Position numbers and translations under genes: made by a program
Notes under the pieces: model-generated
Database searches by the model: none
Told to the model about the DNA's origin: nothing
What the model saw: only the letters and a program-made list of their open reading frames with translations
Shown: in pieces, positions 9,448 through 18,924 of the stretch
Numbering within the stretch: the first letter of the stretch is position 1
Layout of the letters: every line of letters starts with the position of its first letter
Assembly: GCA_913060875.1 (NCBI GenBank)
Contig: CAJXSL010000008.1
Coordinates: 62,001-126,000, forward strand
DNA: 64,000 bases
Direction: 5' to 3'
Source of the DNA: an uncultured Desulfobacteraceae bacterium
GTDB lineage: Bacteria > Desulfobacterota > Desulfobacteria > Desulfobacterales > UBA5852

Positions 9448-10122
9448 ATGTTTCTCATGGGGTTTCTGGGCACGGGCCACTGCCTGGGCATGTGCGGGCC
9501 GCTGGTGTTTGCCTTTCCCGGCCAGGTGGGCGGCATGCCGGCCCATGGCGCCTATCATGCCGGCCGAATCCTGACCTATACGATGGTGGGGCTGGTCATG
9601 GGCGGCATCGGCCGAACCATTCTTCTTATCGCGGATCAGACCAAGGCGGATCCCCTTGGATGGATGGTGGGTATCCAGGCCGGCTTGGCCCTGGTGGCCG
9701 GTGTGTTTATGTTGGGGTTCGGCCTGTCCCGCATCGGTCTGATACCGGAACCGGAATGGCTGGCGGTGGCGGCCCCGGCCCATATTCCCGGGGCGCGAGG
9801 CCTCCTGCGCCGTTCGGATCGTTCCCGACCGCTCCCCCGAATGTTCATCACGGGGCTGGTCATGGGGCTGTTGCCCTGCGGCCTTTCTTTCGGGGCTTTC
9901 GCCCGTGCGCTGGCCACGGCGAATCCCCTGACCGGCGGCGGGTTGACCCTGGTCTTCGGTTTGGGGACCCTGCCGGGACTGCTCTTGCTGGGAACAGGCC
10001 TCTCGGTACTGGCCCGCCGCTACCGGCGGCATTCGGATCTATTGGCCGGGATGGTGATGATTTTACTGGCCGGTCGTTTGTTGGTGGACGGCATCATGGC
10101 GTTCTGGCCGTCTGGTGGCTAA
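9448..10122 (+). CDS. SafE/TauE-like (DsbD_2 type) membrane protein
   Basis: This is a 224-residue integral membrane protein with about six helices. It begins with the hallmark GTGHCLGMCGP (C12, C16) and has a second conserved turn GLLPCGLSFGAF near residue 140. This is the COG2836 family, annotated as sulfite exporter TauE/SafE-like and often linked to copper or cytochrome-oxidase maturation loci. Here it sits near a NosL-like operon on the other strand. The start at ATG 9448 places the first helix directly at the N terminus. A non-ATG start up to eight codons earlier is possible. Confidence 0.8.
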   Translation: MFLMGFLGTGHCLGMCGPLVFAFPGQVGGMPAHGAYHAGRILTYTMVGLVMGGIGRTILLIADQTKADPLGWMVGIQAGLALVAGVFMLGFGLSRIGLIPEPEWLAVAAPAHIPGARGLLRRSDRSRPLPRMFITGLVMGLLPCGLSFGAFARALATANPLTGGGLTLVFGLGTLPGLLLLGTGLSVLARRYRRHSDLLAGMVMILLAGRLLVDGIMAFWPSGG

Positions 10123-10147
10123 CGGTTGGTTGATGGAGAAAGCGTTT

Positions 10148-10960
10148 ATGGAATGGAAGACCCCCCAGTGGTTTGGCGCGGCGGATCGCCGTGCCCAGTT
10201 GGATGACCATATCGATCAGGCCGATATCGCCCATTTCGGTTACCGCCGGATGCCCACCGCCGAAAAGGTCGACTGGGTGCGCCGGCACTTCAACCGTGTG
10301 GCCCCCAAATACGATTTCATGAATACACTGCTCAGTTTTGGCATTCAATATGCCTGGAAGCGGGCGGCCATCCGCATGATGGGACTGTCCCGGGGCGACC
10401 GGGTGCTCGATGTCTGCGGCGGTACGGCTGATTTGTCCATCATGGCCGCCCGGCAAATCGGCGCCGGCGGCCTGTGTGTGGTATATGACATCAACAGGGC
10501 CATGCTGAAAGCGGGGCAGCCCAAGGTCGCCCGGATACCGGGGGGCGAGCGGATTCATTTTACCCTGGGGGATGCCGAGCATATCACCTTCCCGGATCAT
10601 ACCTTCGATGCCGCCATGGTGGGGTTCGGCATTCGCAATGTCACTCACATGGAGCAGGGCTTCCGGGAGATGCACCGGGTGCTGAAACCCGGGGGAACCT
10701 TCATGTGCCTGGAGTTTTCTCGGCCCGTCAATCCCGTCTTTCGGTGGCTTTACGACGTTTATTCCTTCTACATCATGCCTTTCCTCGGCCACCTGCTCGT
10801 GGGCTCGGCGGAATCCTATTCCTGTCTGCCGGAAACGATTCGCCTGTTTCATTTACCGGACGAAATCTCGGCCATTCTCACCCGTATCGGTTTCCGCCAG
10901 GTGACCTATCGCCGTTTTACCAATGGGATTGCTGTCGCGCATGTCGGACGCAAAGGTTAG
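10148..10960 (+). CDS. ubiE: Demethylmenaquinone/ubiquinone C-methyltransferase
   Basis: This 270-residue SAM-dependent methyltransferase would perform the last C-methylation of menaquinone. SAM motif I reads VLDVCGGTADL. The UbiE/MenG signatures FGIRNVTHMEQGFREMHRVL and FNRVAPKYDFMN are clear. ATG 10148 follows GGAGAAAG at a good distance. Two earlier in-frame starts would overlap the preceding gene. It converges on a UbiA-family gene, consistent with quinone synthesis. An anaerobe of this type would use it for menaquinone (menG). Confidence 0.9.
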   Translation: MEWKTPQWFGAADRRAQLDDHIDQADIAHFGYRRMPTAEKVDWVRRHFNRVAPKYDFMNTLLSFGIQYAWKRAAIRMMGLSRGDRVLDVCGGTADLSIMAARQIGAGGLCVVYDINRAMLKAGQPKVARIPGGERIHFTLGDAEHITFPDHTFDAAMVGFGIRNVTHMEQGFREMHRVLKPGGTFMCLEFSRPVNPVFRWLYDVYSFYIMPFLGHLLVGSAESYSCLPETIRLFHLPDEISAILTRIGFRQVTYRRFTNGIAVAHVGRKG

Positions 10961-10980
10961 CTTGAGATGCTGAAGATGGA

Positions 10981-12021
10981 CTACAGCAGCAGGCGGGTGA
11001 CGACGATGGCGAATAGGGCCAAGGGGAAATAGCTGGCCCGGTTGAAGAGTTCCATGGCGTCGCTTTTGCGCCTGGAGTCGTAGAGGACCCAGGCCGGCCA
11101 CATGAGCAGGTAGATGCCGGCCGCCAGTGTGACCAGATAGAAAAACGGACCAAAGGCCGTGCCTGAAAAAAGAAACAATACCAGGTTCGCCAGCACGGCC
11201 AGCAGCAGAGAACCCAGGATGATGTCACGCGTTCGCGTGAGCCCCACCACCACCGGAATGGTGCGCGCCCCGAAGCGTTGATCCTCTTCGATATCCGTCC
11301 AGTCGTTGGGGGCGTTCTGACCGCCGATTTCCCAGAAGAAAATCACCAGGAAAAGGAAAAGCAGGAACAGGGGCGAGGGGGCGGGATCCACCGCAAAAAC
11401 CGCGGCCATGGCCCCGGCGGATTTGACGGCACCGCTGACCAGCGACCGATAGGGGCTAATCCGCCACAACAGGCAGTAAATGGCTTCCAGAAGGCATCCG
11501 GCCCCGAAGATCAGCAGGCAGACGGGATTGAGCCAATAGGCACCGGCGGCGGCCACGATCCCCCAGCCGGCTGCCCAGGCAAGACCGGCCGGGAAGCTGA
11601 TCAGCCCCTGGGCCATGGGGTGGCGCACCAGCAGGGCATCGATATCGCTGGCGTGTGCGGCCCCGGTGAAACCGCCGGCCTCAAGCTTGGCGCGGTCGGA
11701 CCGGTAGCCGATGATGTCGTTTAGCGCGTAGACCGCCGTATAACCTGCAAATACGGTGATGAGACCCACCATGATGATCGCCGGGGAGGGAAATTCGCCT
11801 AGCCAGACCAGTGCGGCCATGCACGGGGTTGTCATGTCGATGATACCGTGGGGCGTGCGCGATAGCGCCCAGAAGAGTTTCAGCTTTTCGCGGTATGAGG
11901 CGAGGGGCGACTGTGATTTGGATGTCAACGGTTTGTCCTGTTCGGGTGATTGCGATCGGTTGCGGTTGCAACTGGCATACGGGTGCAAGCCCTTTGTACC
12001 GATGCCGCCCCCACATAGCAT
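10981..12021 (-). CDS. UbiA-family prenyltransferase
   Basis: This intramembrane aromatic prenyltransferase (up to 346 aa) has about eight helices. The second catalytic aspartate motif is intact (NDWTDIEED). The first reads NDIIGYRSD, so the central Asp of NDxxDxxxD is Gly. The first 40 residues look non-conserved, so translation may begin at the TTG of LTSKSQSPLASYREK. Adjacent ubiE suggests a role in quinone synthesis (MenA/UbiA-type), but UbiA proteins also serve heme and lipid pathways. Confidence 0.8.
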   Translation of the reverse strand: MLCGGGIGTKGLHPYASCNRNRSQSPEQDKPLTSKSQSPLASYREKLKLFWALSRTPHGIIDMTTPCMAALVWLGEFPSPAIIMVGLITVFAGYTAVYALNDIIGYRSDRAKLEAGGFTGAAHASDIDALLVRHPMAQGLISFPAGLAWAAGWGIVAAAGAYWLNPVCLLIFGAGCLLEAIYCLLWRISPYRSLVSGAVKSAGAMAAVFAVDPAPSPLFLLFLFLVIFFWEIGGQNAPNDWTDIEEDQRFGARTIPVVVGLTRTRDIILGSLLLAVLANLVLFLFSGTAFGPFFYLVTLAAGIYLLMWPAWVLYDSRRKSDAMELFNRASYFPLALFAIVVTRLLL

Positions 12022-12054
12022 GGGTAAGCCCCATGGTCAATCGGTGGTGGCTAT

Positions 12055-12080
12055 CCCGACAATTTCATGAAATGTTCGGG
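12055..12080. repeat. 26-bp palindromic repeat, copy 1
   Basis: The consensus is CCCGAACATTTCA followed by its own reverse complement. This copy has CCCGACAATTTCA on the left and a perfect right half. Other copies are at 50497, 55055, 60590 and 61210. It sits between a UbiA-family gene and a PIN gene. Confidence 0.85.
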
Positions 12081-12592
12081 CTATGGGAGAAAAAAGGCCA
12101 GGTCCTCCGGCGGGCAGGATCTGGCATAATCCCATATCCAACGGGCATAACGGCCTGTGACATTGATGTGCTGCATGGCCGTGGCAACATCCGGATGGCG
12201 ACTGTCCGCGCCCGGGCTCAAGAGGCGGGGCACCAATAGGGCGTTGATGTAAGGGATGGCTTCCCGCCGGCAGAACGCCGCCGCCGGGCCGTCATCCACT
12301 AGAATGAAATCACCGGCCCCCTGGTAATACAGTTCGATGCACTCGCGCTCCCCCGGGCCCAGGCGTTGGAGGTTTGCGGGCCTGTCTGCAAGGGGCACGC
12401 CGCAGGTGTGCAGGGCGATGCGGGCCTGCTGTTGCCAATGGCTGAAAGAAATGGCCCCCGGGTAGTTTGCTACGGTCATTTCCCGGAAAGCCGCCGGGCC
12501 GGTCCCGACCCGGTAGTTTTCCATCAACGGCATCATCCAACCGGCCTTGTAGAGCAGGATGGCGGAAGATGCGTCGATAAGAACGGTTTTTT

Positions 12593-12596
<4 letters not shown>
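12081..12596 (-). CDS. PIN-domain-like protein coupled to cysK
   Basis: This is a 171-residue protein with the acidic residues of a PIN nuclease fold: D8 in [10 protein letters not shown]83/E85 in [10 protein letters not shown] and D101/D102 in ILVDDG. PIN domains are metal-dependent RNases, usually VapC-like toxins. No antitoxin precedes it. Instead its ATG overlaps the cysK stop (ATGA), making it the third gene of a cysE-cysK-PIN operon. Nuclease activity is an inference. The adjacent repeat at 12055 begins right after its stop. Confidence 0.65.
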
Positions 12597-13525
<929 letters not shown>

Positions 13526-13534
13526 TGTTCCCTC

Positions 13535-14485
13535 CTATTTGTAAACCAGTTTGGGGGTTTCCAGCATGACACGGGTATTGGCCGGCACGGATTCCGTCAA
13601 CCAGACGCTGCCGCCGATGGTGGTGTTGGCGCCGATGACCGTTTCCCCGCCCAGAATCGTGGCGCCCGAATAAATCACCACGTTGTCCTCGATGGTCGGG
13701 TGGCGCTTTTGGTAGCGCAGCTCCGCCACCATTTCCCGCGGCAGGGAAAGGGCCCCCAGGGTCACGCCCTGGTAGATGCGCACGTTGTCGCCGATTTCCG
13801 TCGTTTCACCGATGACGACACCGGTGCCGTGATCGATCACAAAGCGTTTGCCGATCTTGGCCCCGGGGTGAATGTCGATTCCGGTGTGGCTGTGGGCATA
13901 TTCGGTCATGATGCGCGGCAGCAGGGGAACATCCATCTGGTGGAGCTGATGGGCCAGGCGATAGACCGTAAGGGCGTACATGCCGGGGTAGCTGAAAATG
14001 ATTTCATCGTGGCTTTTGGCGGCCGGATCGCCGTCAAAGGCGGCCTGGACATCGGCGGTAAGGGTTTTGCGAAGCTCCGGAACGGCCTTCAGGACTTCCA
14101 GGGCGACTTCATATCCTTTTTCGGTATGCCGGGCGCAGGGCCGGTCGTGCCGGAAGCACTCATGCCGGACGCTCAGGGCAACCTGATGCGAAAGGCTGTC
14201 GAAAAAATGCGAGACCGCCTGCCCTAGACTATAGCGCAGGTTGGCGGGATCGAGTCTTTCATTGGAAAAGTAGCCGGGGAAAACGATTTCCCGGAACTGG
14301 TTGATGATTGCCACCACGGATTCCCGGGAGGGTATCGGGTCGAACTCCACGTGGGTGAAGCATTTCACCTCATCGCAGATGTGGATGATGTCTTCGGCGA
14401 TGGCCGGTATTTTTTCACGGTAGCTGGAGAGCAATTTCGTTTCCCGGGTGCACAGGGTTTTCCTGTCGAAGGCTTCATCTTTCAT
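13535..14485 (-). CDS. cysE: Serine O-acetyltransferase
   Basis: This 316-residue enzyme activates serine with acetyl-CoA for CysK. The N-terminal 180 residues are helical. The C-terminal part is a left-handed beta-helix of hexapeptide repeats (IHPGAKIGKRFVIDHGTGVV), followed by the conserved GVTLGA. It is longer than enteric CysE (about 270 aa), like the forms common in Desulfobacterota. It is the first gene of the cys operon. Confidence 0.92.
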   Translation of the reverse strand: MKDEAFDRKTLCTRETKLLSSYREKIPAIAEDIIHICDEVKCFTHVEFDPIPSRESVVAIINQFREIVFPGYFSNERLDPANLRYSLGQAVSHFFDSLSHQVALSVRHECFRHDRPCARHTEKGYEVALEVLKAVPELRKTLTADVQAAFDGDPAAKSHDEIIFSYPGMYALTVYRLAHQLHQMDVPLLPRIMTEYAHSHTGIDIHPGAKIGKRFVIDHGTGVVIGETTEIGDNVRIYQGVTLGALSLPREMVAELRYQKRHPTIEDNVVIYSGATILGGETVIGANTTIGGSVWLTESVPANTRVMLETPKLVYK

Positions 14486-14559
14486 GGGGTGGTCGTCCTT
14501 TTTATGACATTAAGGGCAGTATAGGGGCTGGCGGCGGATTGTCAATTCGGCCGTACGGG

Positions 14560-15927
14560 CTAAAGCTCCCGGTGCAAATCGATGCCGTATTTTCTGATCC
14601 GTTTCCAAACCGTGACACGACTGACCCCCAGGCGCCGGGCCGCTTCGGACTGGTTGCCGTTCGCCTTTCGCAGGGCCATCATCAGGGCCTCGCGCTCCGG
14701 GGTAGAGCCGGCATCGACGCGGCGGGCGGCGGTGCCGGGTCCGGCTTCTCCCTGTGTAATGCGGTGAGGCAGATGCTCGGGGCCTATCCAGCCGCCGGGA
14801 CACAGGACAAAGGCATATTCGACGGTGTTGCGCAACTCACGCACATTGCCGGGCCAGGCATAGGCCAGCAGGGCATCCAGGGCGTCGGGCGAAAATCCCT
14901 CAATGGTTTTTCCGCTGCGCTGGTTGTTTTGCCGAATAAAGTTCTGGACCAGGGCTGGGATGTCTTCCATGCGATCCCGCAACCCGGGCATGGTCAGGGG
15001 AAAGACATTGATGCGAAAAAAGAGGTCTTCGCGAAAGCGATTCTCGGCCACGCTTTGGTCCAGATCCTTGTTGGTGGCCGATATCACCCGGACATCCACC
15101 TGAATTGGCTTGTGGTCCCCCACCCGTTCGATTTCCTTTTCCTCCAGAACCCGCAGGAGTTTGACCTGGGTGGCCGGGGGAATATCGCCGATCTCGTCCA
15201 GGAAAATGGTGCCCCCGTGGGCGGCTTCGAACCGCCCGACGCGATCCCGGTCTGCGCCGGTGTAGGCTCCTTTGACATGACCGAAGAGTTCGCTTTCCAA
15301 CAGATTTTCGTTGAGGGCGGCACAGTTGACCTTGATAAAAGGTTTGTTTTTGCGGGGGCCCGCTTCGTGTACGGCGCGGGCGGCGAGTTCTTTTCCGGTG
15401 CCGCTGGGCCCGTGGATCAGCACCGGGGCATCGCTCTGGGCGACATTGTCGATGAGTTCAAACAGGCGCTGCATGGGGGGCGCATGGCCGATAATGCCGT
15501 GGAATCCGTCATCAAGGTGGCAGGACTGGCGCAGGGAATTGATTTCCTGCTGCTGGCGGACGACTTCGGAGATGTCGGTGAGGGTTTCGATGGCACCGAC
15601 CACCCGGCCGTGATCATCCTTCAGCACCGTGGCATTCTTCATGACGAACAGGGCGCGGCCGCTTTTGTCGGTAATCGTGCATTTCTTGGCACGAATGCGC
15701 TTGTTGACATAGAGACCGCACCAATCCTTGCCGGCGCCCCGGCCGAAAATCTGGCACCCCGAGCAGTTCAGTATCCGGCAGTTCTGGCCCACCAGTTCCT
15801 CGGCCGAATAACCGGTCAGTTTTTCCGCGGCCGGATTCACGTTCAGGATCGTTCCCCGGGTGTCGACCACGAGCAGGCCGTCGTGCAGGGTGTTGACGAT
15901 GGTTTCCCAGAAACTGGCGATATCCAT
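14560..15927 (-). CDS. Sigma-54-dependent activator with cysteine-rich PAS domain
   Basis: This 455-residue regulator has an N-terminal PAS domain (about 10-120), an AAA+ domain with Walker A GPSGTGKE and Walker [10 protein letters not shown], and a Fis-type helix-turn-helix ([20 protein letters not shown]). The sigma-54 contact loop reads GAYTGA, a tolerated variant of GAFTGA. The PAS carries C50, C55, C58, C70 and C83, suggesting a metal, Fe-S or redox-sensing site. There is no receiver domain, so sensing is probably direct. It is divergent from the octaheme cytochrome operon, which has a matching sigma-54 promoter. Confidence 0.9.
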   Translation of the reverse strand: MDIASFWETIVNTLHDGLLVVDTRGTILNVNPAAEKLTGYSAEELVGQNCRILNCSGCQIFGRGAGKDWCGLYVNKRIRAKKCTITDKSGRALFVMKNATVLKDDHGRVVGAIETLTDISEVVRQQQEINSLRQSCHLDDGFHGIIGHAPPMQRLFELIDNVAQSDAPVLIHGPSGTGKELAARAVHEAGPRKNKPFIKVNCAALNENLLESELFGHVKGAYTGADRDRVGRFEAAHGGTIFLDEIGDIPPATQVKLLRVLEEKEIERVGDHKPIQVDVRVISATNKDLDQSVAENRFREDLFFRINVFPLTMPGLRDRMEDIPALVQNFIRQNNQRSGKTIEGFSPDALDALLAYAWPGNVRELRNTVEYAFVLCPGGWIGPEHLPHRITQGEAGPGTAARRVDAGSTPEREALMMALRKANGNQSEAARRLGVSRVTVWKRIRKYGIDLHREL

Positions 15928-16015
15928 TACGGTGGCTCCTTTTTTATTTTCGAAAACCGCTTGCCTCCCGGTCCGTGTGATGGGTCGACCATTTGGGGAT
16001 GGCGGTTTTGCTAAT

Positions 16016-16039
16016 CTGTTAACTTAACAGGTGTTAACA
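16016..16039. promoter_or_regulatory. Tandem dyad operators (candidate enhancer)
   Basis: CTGTTAACTTAACAG is a near-perfect dyad around a central C. It is followed 1 nt later by TGTTAACA, a perfect 8-nt dyad, and shortly by a half-site CTTAAC. They lie about 200 bp upstream of the sigma-54 promoter and 90 bp upstream of the activator gene, a typical place for activator sites. Confidence 0.5.
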
Positions 16040-16233
16040 TAATCTTAACGAATGGGCTTGGCAAGGGGAGCGCCGAGTCGACCATCGACTCCCGGCGGGG
16101 GCTTTAGCCGGAATTGATATCTATTGTGTGTGGTTAAAATCGGTATTGACATTAGTGGGTTATGCTGTGATACAATTTATACCGGCTTGTGGTTGTCATC
16201 ACTTATGGTCATTTCTTGCGCAAAAGCTATTCC

Positions 16234-16248
16234 TGGCATCATCGTTGC
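16234..16248 (+). promoter_or_regulatory. Sigma-54 promoter for the octaheme cytochrome operon
   Basis: TGGCATCATCGTTGC matches TGGCACG-N4-TTGC, with the GG and GC doublets at the correct spacing and followed by TTTT. The predicted start site is near 16260, giving a leader of about 110 nt. The divergent gene encodes a sigma-54 activator. Confidence 0.7.
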
Positions 16249-16371
16249 TTTTTATTCCTGAATCACAAATTTGCGGCTTAGATCCCCTGCGGTAATAAAT
16301 CGTCTTTACACCGGCAAACGTGGGCGTCTGCCGGTGGGGTTTCGATCATATCAAGCAATAGGAGCGGATGA

Positions 16372-18036
16372 ATGCAACGTATGACATTGATGTTAGCCGG
16401 CTGGGTATTGTCGACGCTGGTCGTTCTCGGGGCGATCGGGCCTTCGGCAGCGCATGCCCAAATCGAGGCGCGCGATGTAAATCAGGCTCCCGGGCGGACC
16501 ATGGCCCAGCAGGCGACCAAAGAGCGACAACTCTGGATCACCGCCGATCATTCGAAACATGAAATCCTGCAGCAGGAATTCAGCTCCGGTCCCGAGGTGA
16601 CCAAGGCCTGTTTGTCCTGCCATTCAGAGGCTGCCGCCCAGTTTCACAAGACCATTCACTGGACCTGGATGGATCCTTCCACCGAAGATAACCTGAAGCT
16701 GGGTAAAGGCGGGCTGTCCATCAACAACTTCTGAGTGAACATCCAGAGCAACGAGGCTCGTTGCACATCATGCCATGCCGGCTACGGCTGGAAAGACGCC
16801 AAAAAATTCGATTTCACCGATCCGACCAGGGTAGATTGCCTCGTCTGTCACGAACAGACCGGCACATACAAGAAATTTCCTGCCGGTGCCGGCAACCCGG
16901 TCAAGGAGACAAAAGTATTCAAAGGCAACAAGAAAACATATCATCCGCCCGAATGGAACAAGGTGGCCCAGAGCGTGGCCCGGCCGGGCCGTAAAAACTG
17001 TGGATCCTGCCACTTTTTCGGTGGTGGCGGCGACGGTGTCAAACACGGCGATCTGGATTCGTCCCTCATGAAGCCCAGCAAGACACTGGACGTTCACATG
17101 GGTGTGGACGGTCAGAACTTCGACTGTGTCCGCTGTCATTCCACCACGCTGCACCACATCGCCGGCCGGGTCTACACGACACCGGCATCCAAACACCGCA
17201 AAAGCCTGATCGAGGACGATCTGGCATCCAAGATCACCTGTGAATCCTGTCACAGCAGCACACCCCACAAATCCCACAACAAGGCCAACGACCATACCGA
17301 CAAGGTGGCCTGCCAGAGCTGCCACATCCCCGAATATGCGCGGGTGCAACCGACCAAGATGTGGTGGGACTGGTCCACGGCCGGTAAAAAGAAAAACGGC
17401 AAGCCTTATCAGGAAAAAGGTGAACTGGGAAAGCCGGTCTATGATACCAAAAAGGGCGATTTCGTGTGGGAAAAGAACGTTAAACCCGAGTACTTCTGGT
17501 TCAACGGATCCCTGCAGCAGCTGACCGTCAAAGATACCATCGACCCGAGCAAACCGGTGCGGATCAACTGGCCGGTGGGCAGCCGGGAGGATGAACACTC
17601 GCGGATTTTTCCGTTCAAAGTCCATCGCGGCAAACAGCCCTACGACAAAGTCAACAAGACCCTGACAATCCTGCATCTTTTTCCGAAAGGCAAAGACGAC
17701 AAGGACGCCTACTGGAAGGGGTATGACTGGAATAAAGCCATCGCCTACGGTCAGGACTATGCCGGTCTGCCCTATTCCGGTGAATACGACTTTGTGGAAA
17801 CCAGCTATGTGTATCCCACCACCCACATGGTGGCGCCCAAAGACAATGTGGTGGCCTGCATCGAGTGCCACAGTGCGGATGGACGTCTGGCATCGCTGGC
17901 GGGATTTTACATGCCGGGCCGGGACGATTTTAAAGCCATCAATGTCTTCGGGTGGATTCTGGTTCTGGGCACATTGGTGGGCGTTACCTTTCACGGCCTG
18001 GGACGCGCCATTTCAAGAGGTCGTAAGGAGGACTGA
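16372..18036 (+). CDS. Octaheme c-type cytochrome (tetrathionate-reductase family), probable selenoprotein
   Basis: Read through TGA 16732-16734 (codon 121), this is a 554-residue protein. A signal peptide (1-29) exports it to the periplasm. CxxCH motifs lie at residues 80, 131, 156, 210, 252, 290, 314 and 496, exactly eight. A C-terminal helix (about 523-545) anchors it. The TGA falls in INNF-U-VNIQSNEARCTSCH, where relatives of octaheme tetrathionate reductase have Cys (INNFC). The frame is unshifted, heme 1 lies before the TGA and hemes 2-8 after it. The downstream part has no signal peptide or ribosome site of its own. The family reduces tetrathionate, nitrite or hydroxylamine in vitro; the natural substrate here is unknown. 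A point mutation or sequencing error is the alternative. Confidence 0.85.
16735..16764 (+). promoter_or_regulatory. Candidate bacterial SECIS element
   Basis: Immediately after the in-frame TGA, GCAACGA (16748-16754) pairs perfectly with TCGTTGC (16758-16764) around a GGC loop. The apical loop starts 21 nt from the TGA and has G in its first positions. This fits the loose bacterial SECIS rules as I recall them (loop 16-37 nt away, G early in the loop). The sequence also encodes the region just before heme 2. Confidence 0.65.
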
Positions 18037-18038
18037 AC

Positions 18039-18725
18039 ATGACAGGCAAGAAAATGGTCAACACTTATCTTTATACACGCTACGAACGCTTCTGGCACTG
18101 GCTGCAAACCACCCTGATCACCATTCTGCTGGTGACCGGCTTTGAGGTGGACGGCCTCTACACGCTGATGGGATATGGAACAGCGGTCGAAGTCCATAAT
18201 TTTGTCGGGCTGACCTGGCTGATCGCTTTCGCTTTCTTTGTTTTCTGGCTTCTGACGACCGGTGAATGGAAGCAATACGTGCCCACCACGAAAAAGATGT
18301 TTACCGTCATTCACTATTACATGATCGGTATCTTCCGCGGCGATCCGCACCCGGTGCCCAAACGCAAGGAGGCCAAGCACAACCCCCTGCAGCGGATCGC
18401 CTACCTGTCCGTGGCGGCCTTCCTGCTGCCGATCCAGATGATTTCCGGATTTCTTTACTGGGGTTACAATTCCTGGGCGGCCTGGGGCCTGGACTGGTTG
18501 AGCCTGCCGGTGGTCGCGGCCATTCATATCCTGGGGGCCTTCGGCGTGCTCAGTTTCCTGGTCGGGCATGTTTACATGACTACCACGGGCCACACCCTTT
18601 TCGCCCACATCCGGGCCATGATCACCGGCTGGGAGGAGATTCAGGAAGGGGTCGAGCTGGAGGATTGGGAAAAACGTCAACGCAAGGGCCGCAAGGCCGG
18701 CGAACCGGAAGCGCCTTCGGCCTGA
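18039..18725 (+). CDS. Membrane cytochrome b, quinol-oxidising partner of the octaheme cytochrome
   Basis: This 228-residue protein has about four to five helices with candidate heme-b histidines in RFWHWLQT, EVHNFVG, AAIHILGAFG and VGHVYMTT. This is the cytochrome b561/NarI-like fold of thiosulfate reductase and NiFe-hydrogenase cytochromes. It begins 2 nt after the octaheme stop behind AAGGAGG. The gene pair suggests electrons pass from menaquinol through cytochrome b to the periplasmic octaheme protein. A charged cytoplasmic tail ends the protein. Confidence 0.88.
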   Translation: MTGKKMVNTYLYTRYERFWHWLQTTLITILLVTGFEVDGLYTLMGYGTAVEVHNFVGLTWLIAFAFFVFWLLTTGEWKQYVPTTKKMFTVIHYYMIGIFRGDPHPVPKRKEAKHNPLQRIAYLSVAAFLLPIQMISGFLYWGYNSWAAWGLDWLSLPVVAAIHILGAFGVLSFLVGHVYMTTTGHTLFAHIRAMITGWEEIQEGVELEDWEKRQRKGRKAGEPEAPSA

Positions 18726-18774
18726 TTTGCGCTTCCTGCCTTTCCACTAGCATATCCGCTTGTCACAACCCTCG

Positions 18775-18813
18775 GCAGGCAGCGCCGCAACCAGCGGCTC
18801 TGCCTGCTTTTTT
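18775..18813 (+). terminator. Rho-independent terminator of the octaheme operon
   Basis: GCAGGCAG-c-GCCGC pairs with GCGGC-t-CTGCCTGC around an AACCA loop and is followed by six T. It lies about 50 nt after the cytochrome b stop and before nifU. Confidence 0.9.
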
Positions 18814-18924
18814 GGGTCCCTTTGATGCCGGCCCCTTTGCTTCCTGCAATTGATGCTTACCATGTTCGTTACGCTAGTCAAAAACGCGGTCCAATCGTGA
18901 ATGAATTCATTTGGAGGTGATCGT

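Larger units (their letters stand above)
15928..16371. promoter_or_regulatory. Divergent control region of the activator and octaheme cytochrome operon
   Basis: These 444 bp contain no gene. They hold tandem dyads (16016-16039), a strong hairpin (16071-16098, core GAGTCGA-cca-TCGACTC) and a sigma-54 promoter (16234-16248). The long leader fits enhancer binding with DNA looping. Confidence 0.6.

Noticed and set aside
16146..16171. TTGACA and TACAAT as a sigma-70 promoter for the octaheme operon
   Set aside because: The spacing is 19 nt, longer than normal, and a better sigma-54 element lies closer to the gene.
16735..18036. The part after the TGA as an independent gene starting with GTG
   Set aside because: It has no ribosome site and no signal peptide for a heme c protein, and it lacks the first heme and the INNF segment. 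The preceding piece ends exactly in frame with it.
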